From CAZZIZ01 sp964654535 (GTDB taxonomy: Bacteria > Bacteroidota > Bacteroidia > Chitinophagales > UBA2359), in contig CAZZIZ010000141.1 in the NCBI GenBank assembly GCA_964654535.1, positions 1 to 8,540 on the forward strand: 8,540 nucleotides of DNA, given 5' to 3'. Shown here piece after piece: positions 1 through 6,357 of the stretch (position 1 is the stretch's first letter; every line of letters begins with the position of its first letter). Position numbers and translations under genes: made by a program. The notes below the pieces were generated by a model. The model ran no database searches, was not told the origin of the DNA, and saw only the letters and a list, made by a program, of their open reading frames with translations.

Positions 1-49
1 CTCAAATAATCATAAAAAAAGCTAAGTCTCCACGTAGCCATTGGGATAG

Positions 50-85
50 CGGGAAATTGCTGAGATTATTAACAATTTAAACCCG
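50..85 (+). terminator. Hairpin with short T-run upstream of the ligase gene (possible terminator or leader structure)
   Basis: CGGG (50-53) plus AAATTG (54-59) pair with CAATTT (73-78) and CCCG (82-85), with an AAA bulge at 79-81 and a 13-nt loop. The stem is followed by GTTTTAT. It could end transcription from a gene left of the window or be a leader hairpin. The weak T-run and the bulge keep confidence low. Confidence 0.3.
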
Positions 86-159
86 TTTTATACGTATTTA
101 TGGATAAGACCTCGCTCGCTTCGGGAGGCAAATTCTACATTTATAGCGCATAAAAATCA

Positions 160-2829
160 ATGAAAGTAGGGATCATTTTTGGTGGCAATTCTAGGGAACG
201 AGAAATCTCTTTTGCTGGTGGACGTACGGTCTACGATAACCTCAACAAACGGCTTTTCGAACCTGTGCCGATTTTCGTGGACAGCTTCGGAAATTTTTGT
301 CTTCTAAATTGGGAAAATCTATACAAAGGTAGTATTCGCGATTTTTATCCTGCCGCCGCAGACATAGACGATAAGGCGATGGGATTGCAAATCTACGCCG
401 AGTCTTTTGGTAAACTGAGTCTAGCTTCTGAGAAGCGCCTTTGCGAAAGTATAGGTCGCCCGATTTCTGCCGAGGATTTGAAAAACAAAATTCACTTCGC
501 GTTTTTGTGTCTACACGGACGCAATGGTGAGGACGGTACCATACAAGGGATGCTGCAGCAAATGGGTATCCCCTACTCTGGTTCGGGGGTTTTGCCTTCG
601 GCGATTGGAATGGATAAGGCATTCCAAAAGCGTATGATGCATCAGGCGAATATGAGTCGCACGCGCTTTATGTCTATTGATCGTCAGCAATGGATAGGAG
701 GCAATCGCAAAAACTTTTATGCCGATGCACTGCGCGATGTGCAATTGCCTCTGGTGGTTCGTCCTGCGAATCAAGGGAGCTCTATTGGCATCGGTATGTT
801 GCACGAGGACAGCTTCGAGCAATTTGAAACTATAGTTAACGATGCTTTCTTTATTCAGTACTTGAAAAAAAGTGACTGGGTTGGAAAGAGCAACGAAGAC
901 AAACGCAAATGGGTGCAAGAGGTTGCAGATATTCGCAGCAATATTGGTTTGCCTTTGAAAGTAAATGGCATAACGGTGTACGCACCTGCAGATTTGTTGA
1001 AGCGCATCGAAAGTGCTTTTCTCGCTGCCGATGATGTGATAGAACTGCAGGCTTTAGATGATGAGAAAACTGTTTTACTCGAAGAGTTTATAGACGGTCG
1101 GGAGTTTAGCTGCATCGTAGTGCGCAATGATGCGGACAAGGTTTACGCCTTGCCACCTACGGAAATTCGCAAGGGTAAAGAAATTTTTGATTATCGTTCG
1201 AAGTACTTGGCGGGTTTATCTAGCAAGGTGACGCCAATAGATATTCCCGATGCAGATATTGAACGTATTCGTACTGCTTGTGTTGAGTTGTTTGACTTCT
1301 TTGGTTTTCACGTGTACGCACGTATCGATGGTTTTATAAAAGCGGACGGCAGTATCATTTTGAATGACCCGAATACGACTTCCGGTATGTTGCCTTCTTC
1401 CTTCTTTTTTCATCAGGCTGCGGAGATAGGCTTGAACCCTTCGCAGTTTATTACGATGATTATTCGCAACTCTTTAAAAGAGCGTGGAGTGATAGAGAAC
1501 TTTCCAAGTGCGCTGGGTTACTTGAATCGCTTGGACGGTCGCATAGAACGCTACCGCGATTGGGATGCGGAAAAGAAAAAAGTAGCGGTGATTATGGGCG
1601 GCTACAGTTCGGAGCGACATATTTCCGTGGAGAGTGGTCGCAACATTTATGAAAAGCTGTCTGCTTCTGGCAAGTATCAGCCGATACCGATATTCTTGAG
1701 CGGCTCTAGCGAGGCTTATCAATTGCACGAAATACCGATAAGCGTGTTGCTGAAAGACAATGCAGACGACATTGCTGAAAAAATAGCCAACTTTAAAATC
1801 CCGCCGATTCTATCTTCGATAAGAAAAGAAACCAAAGCGGTTACCGATACTTATGTGGTCGCGGACGCCGTAGTCGAGAAACCTGAGTTGATTGGTTTTG
1901 AGGCTTTGGCGGAAAAAGTGGAGTTTGCTTTTATTGCCTTGCACGGTAGACCGGGTGAGGATGGTTCTTTGCAAAAGAAATTGGAAGAAGTAGGTATAGC
2001 TTACAACGGATCGAATCCTGCGGCTTCGGCGGTAACCATAGACAAGTACTTGACCAACGAGATTTTGCAGCAAAACGGAATTAAAGTTGCCCGCCATCGC
2101 TTGGTGTTGAAAGAAGAATGGTTTGGTGAAACAGCCGCTATCGAAGCGGAGTTCCCCTACCCTTTTGTTGCCAAGCCTTGCGACGATGGATGCAGCTCTG
2201 CGGTGAAAATAATTCGCTCGGAAGCGGAGCTAAAAGCCTACGCTGCACAGATATTTAGAACGGGCGAGGACTTGCTAGAATACGAAGCGGGCATTTTGAA
2301 ACTGATGCCCAAGGAAGAGTTTCCAAACAAGGACCTCTTTTTGATTGAGGAGTACATACAACAAGGAGACGCGGCGATATTCTTGGAGATAACTGGCGGT
2401 TTGCTTACTTCACGAAACGAAGAAGGTGAATTAGAATACGAGGTCTTCGAGCCTTCGGAAACTTTAGCGACCAAAGATATTTTAAGCCTAGAGGAAAAAT
2501 TCTTGGCTGGTGAAGGGCAGAACATTACGCCCGCGAGGTTTGCGAAGCAAACGAGTGACAACACATTGATTAGCGCGCAGGTGCGCAGCGAATTGCAGAA
2601 GGTTGCGGAGCTGCTGAATATTGAAGGCTACGCGCGTATCGACGCCTTTGTGCGCATTTACGAAGATGGAAAAGTGGAAACCATTATCATAGAGATAAAC
2701 TCTTTGCCAGGAATGACCCCGGCCACTTGCATCTTCCATCAAGCAGCGATAAACGATTATACGCCTGCCGATTTTATTGACAAAATAATTAATTACGGAA
2801 TTGAAAGAAACACTGTTAAGACTGACTAG
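160..2829 (+). CDS. Tandem (double-module) D-alanine--D-alanine ligase-like protein
   Basis: Cytoplasmic ATP-grasp enzyme predicted to join two D-Ala for the peptidoglycan stem peptide. At 889 residues it is over twice the usual Ddl length (about 300-380) because two complete Ddl-like modules are fused, about 1-445 and 473-880. Module 1 has GGNSRERE (8-15), HGRNGEDG (119-126), RPANQGSSIG (201-210), EEFIDGRE (308-315), DYRSKY (344-349), ARID (387-390) and DPN (403-405). Module 2 has GGYSSER (480-486), HGRPGEDG (595-602), KPCDDGCSSA (672-681), EEKF (778-781), ARID (825-828) and EIN (845-847). By alignment to E. coli DdlB, the triad E15/S150/Y216 is E13/S207/Y349 in module 1 but E485/C678/F781 in module 2. 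Both modules keep plausible metal ligands. Module 1 has about 65-70 extra residues between the GSS loop and EEFIDG. The ATG at 160 starts directly at the expected beta-strand (MKVGIIFGG) and follows A-rich sequence without a Shine-Dalgarno. The 3' end overlaps the PASTA gene by 29 nt. Family assignment is secure; activity of module 2 is inference. Confidence 0.93.
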   Translation: MKVGIIFGGNSREREISFAGGRTVYDNLNKRLFEPVPIFVDSFGNFCLLNWENLYKGSIRDFYPAAADIDDKAMGLQIYAESFGKLSLASEKRLCESIGRPISAEDLKNKIHFAFLCLHGRNGEDGTIQGMLQQMGIPYSGSGVLPSAIGMDKAFQKRMMHQANMSRTRFMSIDRQQWIGGNRKNFYADALRDVQLPLVVRPANQGSSIGIGMLHEDSFEQFETIVNDAFFIQYLKKSDWVGKSNEDKRKWVQEVADIRSNIGLPLKVNGITVYAPADLLKRIESAFLAADDVIELQALDDEKTVLLEEFIDGREFSCIVVRNDADKVYALPPTEIRKGKEIFDYRSKYLAGLSSKVTPIDIPDADIERIRTACVELFDFFGFHVYARIDGFIKADGSIILNDPNTTSGMLPSSFFFHQAAEIGLNPSQFITMIIRNSLKERGVIENFPSALGYLNRLDGRIERYRDWDAEKKKVAVIMGGYSSERHISVESGRNIYEKLSASGKYQPIPIFLSGSSEAYQLHEIPISVLLKDNADDIAEKIANFKIPPILSSIRKETKAVTDTYVVADAVVEKPELIGFEALAEKVEFAFIALHGRPGEDGSLQKKLEEVGIAYNGSNPAASAVTIDKYLTNEILQQNGIKVARHRLVLKEEWFGETAAIEAEFPYPFVAKPCDDGCSSAVKIIRSEAELKAYAAQIFRTGEDLLEYEAGILKLMPKEEFPNKDLFLIEEYIQQGDAAIFLEITGGLLTSRNEEGELEYEVFEPSETLATKDILSLEEKFLAGEGQNITPARFAKQTSDNTLISAQVRSELQKVAELLNIEGYARIDAFVRIYEDGKVETIIIEINSLPGMTPATCIFHQAAINDYTPADFIDKIINYGIERNTVKTD

Positions 2830-3706
2830 TTTTTTCCGTACGCGGTTCTTCTGGATCAATCTCATTTTACTGCTTATCGTTTTGGGTATTATCGCTTTTG
2901 CTCTAAGCTCTTACATGACATCCTATACGCGCCACGGCGAAAGTGTAATGGTTCCTGACCTAAGAGGTCAGACCGTAGATCAAGTAGATGCTTACCTCAG
3001 CGAGAACAAACTGAACTATTTGGTTTACGACTCAACCTACGTCGTAGGTAAGAAAGCATTGGAAGTGTTGGAACAAGATCCTCCAGCTGGTTCTAAGGTT
3101 AAGGAGCAACGTAGAATTTACTTAACAGTAAATGCGCAAGACGCACCCGAAGTAAAACTCCCTAATTTAAAAGACGCTTCGCTTAAAGACGCGCGTTTGC
3201 AATTGGAAAACAAGGGATTGCGAATGGGCAAGATTATTTATCGTCCGCATATCTGGAACGTGGTTATAGAAATGCGTTACGAAGACAAAGTGGTAAAACC
3301 AGGTTTCCAGTTGAAGAAAGGTTCTAAAGTCGATATCATTGTCGGCGATGGGAAAGGCGTTAACACATTCACTGTACAAAGCTTCGAAGGTTTATCCTTT
3401 GATGAGGCCTCAGCGGCTATTCAACTAGTAGGACTAAAGCTTGGAAATGTTAATCGAGATTTGCTTCGAGGGGGCACCAAAGGCTATGTTTATCGCCAAT
3501 ATCCTCCTGCTGGTTCTAAAGTGGGTAAGCGAGAAAAAATAGATATCTGGCTCACTCCGGTTTCTGCGGATGGAGCCGATGGCAATCTCGACTCAGGTGG
3601 CGCCAATCAGAAACCGAGTAATAGCAGACCGAAAAAAGATAAAATCTTCAATTTCAACGATAAAGAGATGTTAAAAGATGTACTAAAGAAAGGCGGAAAT
3701 CGTTAA
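2801..3706 (+). CDS. Membrane-anchored PASTA domain protein (three PASTA repeats, no kinase)
   Basis: A 301-residue bitopic membrane protein. A short basic cytoplasmic tail (1-15) precedes one hydrophobic segment (about 16-39). Three PASTA repeats follow outside the membrane at about 46-112, 117-183 and 187-255. Each begins with a strand such as VMVPDLRGQT and ends with a PPAGSKV- or KKGSKV-type turn and a beta strand; repeat 2 is the most divergent. The tail (256-301) is polar and ends basic. PASTA domains in PknB/StkP-type kinases and some PBPs contact peptidoglycan or muropeptides. No kinase or transpeptidase domain is present here, so a structural, sensing or scaffold role in wall synthesis is inference. 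The start is taken as TTG at 2801: an in-frame TAA lies at 2786-2788, and the first in-frame ATG (codon 39) would remove the membrane segment. The gene overlaps the ligase gene by 29 nt, which suggests translational coupling and a shared role in wall metabolism. Confidence 0.9.
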   Translation: MKETLLRLTSFFRTRFFWINLILLLIVLGIIAFALSSYMTSYTRHGESVMVPDLRGQTVDQVDAYLSENKLNYLVYDSTYVVGKKALEVLEQDPPAGSKVKEQRRIYLTVNAQDAPEVKLPNLKDASLKDARLQLENKGLRMGKIIYRPHIWNVVIEMRYEDKVVKPGFQLKKGSKVDIIVGDGKGVNTFTVQSFEGLSFDEASAAIQLVGLKLGNVNRDLLRGGTKGYVYRQYPPAGSKVGKREKIDIWLTPVSADGADGNLDSGGANQKPSNSRPKKDKIFNFNDKEMLKDVLKKGGNR

Positions 3707-3709
3707 AAA

Positions 3710-6310
3710 ATGATGGCTATGAATCTACGTTCCCCAATTATATTTTCGATTTTATTCACGCTGTGCCTTGGCCTACAAGCTCAGGTAAGCGTGGGACCAC
3801 TCAACTATAATCCTGCTTACCAAAGTCAAAAGGAAGGTCTTCAGAAAATAGTTGAACATCCTAGTTGCCAAAACAAGCCTTTCCTCTTTGTTTATCCGGC
3901 TGACATAACGAGACCCGATTGCAACGCTGCAAATGGACAGATTACCATAAACATCGATAGCTCTGAGCCCAACATTTCAATTTCGCTCAACGGCGCGGCG
4001 CCAAGTTCAGTAAGTCAGAGTAGTGTCACTTTTGACAATCTTGATTCGGGCGTTTATTTCATAGAAAGTAATGTCGAATTGGAACCGGGTTTCGTTCTTG
4101 AAAGTGATATTAGAGTCTTACTAAATAATGATGGCATAGAAGATGCGCTCTTCGCAGAGATTATTGCCTTCGAACCTGCTTTTTGTGGATTGGGAACGGT
4201 AAGAAAAGCCGATGCTCTTTTACCTGGTGTAAAACCGGTTTGGACCATCTTTAGTAGAGACGGTTCTGAAGTCGGTGTACTCGATTTGTTCGTAGAAGAA
4301 TTACCCTTAGAACCAGGGGATTATTTTACCGAGCTAATGGACTTCGACGATTGTCCAATTTTAGTAGACTTCACTTTACCAGAAACCATCAGTTTCGAAC
4401 TAACCGAAACAAACATGTTCTTCGACGACTTTAGTGACAGCGATATTTTTCCAAACGATTCACTTTGGGCCGACGATCAGGCTTTTATAAATACAACTTT
4501 TGCTTTCGATCCACCAAGTTTAGGTGTGGCTACTTTGGATGGTCTCGACGAAAATGGAGAACCATATATCCCGAGCCCAAACTTGGCCATTGGCACCGCA
4601 GACATCTTGACGAGTGTACCCTTCTGTATGGCGGGTATAGAAGAAAGCGATGACGTGTTTGTGAGTTTCTTTTTCCAGCAACAGGGCCTAGCTGACTTCC
4701 CAAATACTGGAGACTCGCTGTTTCTGGAACTAAAAGACATAAGAATAGACAACGATGGCAATGAACGCCCAGGCGTATGGAATACAGTATGGAGCCAAGC
4801 CGGCCAAAATATGGATCTACCCGAAGGACCTTTTGACTTCGTAATTCAGCAGATTGCAGATGGGTTTATAGAGCAACCTTATATCATTGATTCATTGATA
4901 TCCATTGTACCTGACACGCTTTCGGACGACCCTCTAATAATCGACATGGTTGAAACCTTAGAATCCGTAGATACTGTAGGAATGGCAACTTACTTTTTAC
5001 CGGGCTTCCAATTTCGTTTCCGCAGTAGGGCGACAGCCACTGGTAATAATGACCACTGGCACATAGACTATGTAACACTTAATCAAAACGTTACGCCAGG
5101 GACAGCATCAGAACTCCAAGACGTTTCTCACGTAGGACCTGCCAGATCTTTTTTAAACAATTACACTCTAATGCCTTGGAATCAATTCGTAAACAACCAA
5201 GACACAGAACTTAATGACAGTATCATTATTCCGATTAGCAACGTCGCTACGACTAACACTCAATTAGAAAGGGCAACAGTCATCATTACTGAGCTTTGTT
5301 CTGAGAACGAAATAGACAGTCTTGTTACCGGAATTTTAGATTTGCCACCTGGAATTACGGTTGTAACCACTGATGATATTGGTGGAGATATTTTGATTCG
5401 TTCCCAAATACCAGACGTTCCTAATCGAGACAATGGCATAGTCATAAGAACCGAAACCATTCTTGAGGCTTCGGAAAATGAGATCTTCACCAACGATACG
5501 CTAGTCCAAGATCAAATATTCTCAAACATCTATGCCTACGACGATGGTTCCGCAGAAAAGGTTTTTCAAATATCTGTATCTGGGACCCAGTTTGCTTACC
5601 GATTTGTTGTTAACGAACCAGACGTGGTAACGGGAATGAGCTTTGCCTTCAATCAGATAAGTCAAAACGTCGATCCAGGTTCAGGAACTTTGCGTCTCTT
5701 GGTTTTCGAAGACATCTTACGTTCTGTAAGCGTAGACGGTACATTAGAACAACAGGGTGAACAAATTATGCTTTACGAAGAAAACGATATTCCATTTCCG
5801 TTTCCCGGAGATCAACAAAACAGTTTTCATAATTACGACTTTGCAGAAGCTGTTGCGGTAACAGACACTTTTTACATTGGCTTCGAACTGGAAAACCCAG
5901 GATCAATTACCGTTGGCTATGATCGCAATAACAACAATATCGATAAGTGGTATACCCGCGATGGAGGTTTTTGGGAGAGTCTTGTGACCTCCCCCACTTT
6001 CCCCACTGGCACGCCTATGATCCGTGCACTGATGGGTAGCGGTATTCCAGTGGGTATAGACGATGATCAGGTCGAAGAAACTTTCGAGCTTTTCCCGAAC
6101 CCAACCAGAGATCAAATTCGGGTCACTGTGCCGGGCAGCCAAGAAGACTTAAGCTATTCAATCTACGATACCACCGGAAAGCAATTGTCCAGCTCAAACT
6201 TGGGCAATGGACTCATCAATGTAGAAAGCCTAGCTTCAGGCGTGTATTTCATAGAAATACTGGATGGCGCCGCCTCGACCTACAAACGTCAAAAGTTTGT
6301 AAAACTATAA
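3710..6310 (+). CDS. Secreted protein with type IX secretion (type A) C-terminal sorting domain
   Basis: An 866-residue exported protein of unknown specific function. The N-terminus has a Sec signal peptide with a hydrophobic core (about 9-22) and a likely cut after A24 (GLQA|QVSV). The last 72 residues form a Por_Secre_tail-type T9SS sorting domain: FPNP at 795-798, GVYFIEI near the end, and the terminal KFVKL. It should cross the outer membrane by T9SS and be released or attached to the surface. Residues about 68-120 (from C71) and 155-222 (C159 to C215) look like two beta-sandwich repeats resembling SprB-type repeats. Residues about 235-460, with DDFSDSD and DHWHIDYV (448-455), look like a beta-rich jelly-roll region. 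The protein is rich in Asp, Glu and Asn. No catalytic motif was seen, so an adhesin or structural surface role is the default guess. ATGs at 3710, 3713 and 3719 are all possible starts; the choice shifts the signal peptide by at most three residues. It begins 3 nt after the PASTA gene stop, so co-transcription is very likely. Confidence 0.88.
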   Translation: MMAMNLRSPIIFSILFTLCLGLQAQVSVGPLNYNPAYQSQKEGLQKIVEHPSCQNKPFLFVYPADITRPDCNAANGQITINIDSSEPNISISLNGAAPSSVSQSSVTFDNLDSGVYFIESNVELEPGFVLESDIRVLLNNDGIEDALFAEIIAFEPAFCGLGTVRKADALLPGVKPVWTIFSRDGSEVGVLDLFVEELPLEPGDYFTELMDFDDCPILVDFTLPETISFELTETNMFFDDFSDSDIFPNDSLWADDQAFINTTFAFDPPSLGVATLDGLDENGEPYIPSPNLAIGTADILTSVPFCMAGIEESDDVFVSFFFQQQGLADFPNTGDSLFLELKDIRIDNDGNERPGVWNTVWSQAGQNMDLPEGPFDFVIQQIADGFIEQPYIIDSLISIVPDTLSDDPLIIDMVETLESVDTVGMATYFLPGFQFRFRSRATATGNNDHWHIDYVTLNQNVTPGTASELQDVSHVGPARSFLNNYTLMPWNQFVNNQDTELNDSIIIPISNVATTNTQLERATVIITELCSENEIDSLVTGILDLPPGITVVTTDDIGGDILIRSQIPDVPNRDNGIVIRTETILEASENEIFTNDTLVQDQIFSNIYAYDDGSAEKVFQISVSGTQFAYRFVVNEPDVVTGMSFAFNQISQNVDPGSGTLRLLVFEDILRSVSVDGTLEQQGEQIMLYEENDIPFPFPGDQQNSFHNYDFAEAVAVTDTFYIGFELENPGSITVGYDRNNNNIDKWYTRDGGFWESLVTSPTFPTGTPMIRALMGSGIPVGIDDDQVEETFELFPNPTRDQIRVTVPGSQEDLSYSIYDTTGKQLSSSNLGNGLINVESLASGVYFIEILDGAASTYKRQKFVKL

Positions 6311-6327
6311 GGGTACATTCCTTAACT

Positions 6328-6357
6328 TGGTTCCGAGCCTTATGCTTCGGACAACCA
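6328..6357 (+). promoter_or_regulatory. Hairpin holding the cytochrome start codon in its loop
   Basis: TGGTT (6328-6332) pairs with AACCA (6353-6357), and CCGAGC (6333-6338) pairs with GCTTCGG (6344-6350) with a one-base bulge; AC (6351-6352) is a second bulge. The loop CTTAT (6339-6343) contains the first two bases of the preferred ATG at 6342. If formed in the mRNA it would hide the start site and could lower or regulate translation relative to the upstream genes. There is no T-run after it, so it is not a terminator. A chance hairpin of this size is possible. Confidence 0.3.

Noticed and set aside
110..128. CCTC/GAGG small hairpin with a CTCGCTCGCTTCG loop, resembling part of the 3' repeat element
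   Set aside because: Only four base pairs, and the similarity to the 8311-8330 block is limited to short CTCGCTC words; there is not enough to call a second copy.
91..143. Possible Bacteroidota promoter -7 boxes TATTTATG (95-102) and TACATTTA (136-143)
   Set aside because: Each differs by one base from TAnnTTTG, but neither has a TTG/TTTG -33 element at the right distance. In AT-rich leader DNA such matches are expected by chance.
160..2829. Possible assembly or duplication artefact producing the double ligase
   Set aside because: The two halves are clearly different at the nucleotide and protein level, including around the conserved HGRxGEDG motif, so this is an old duplication or fusion and not a recent or assembly-made tandem copy.
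4477..4761. Minus-strand reading frame of 94 codons inside the T9SS gene, and similar antisense frames elsewhere
   Set aside because: All lie fully inside well-supported + strand genes, show low-complexity Ser/Lys-rich or unrecognisable products, and have no own signals. They are shadows of the real coding frames.
6311..6341. Terminator between the T9SS gene and the cytochrome gene
   Set aside because: The only hairpin there encloses the cytochrome start codon and lacks a T-run, so no transcription stop can be supported.
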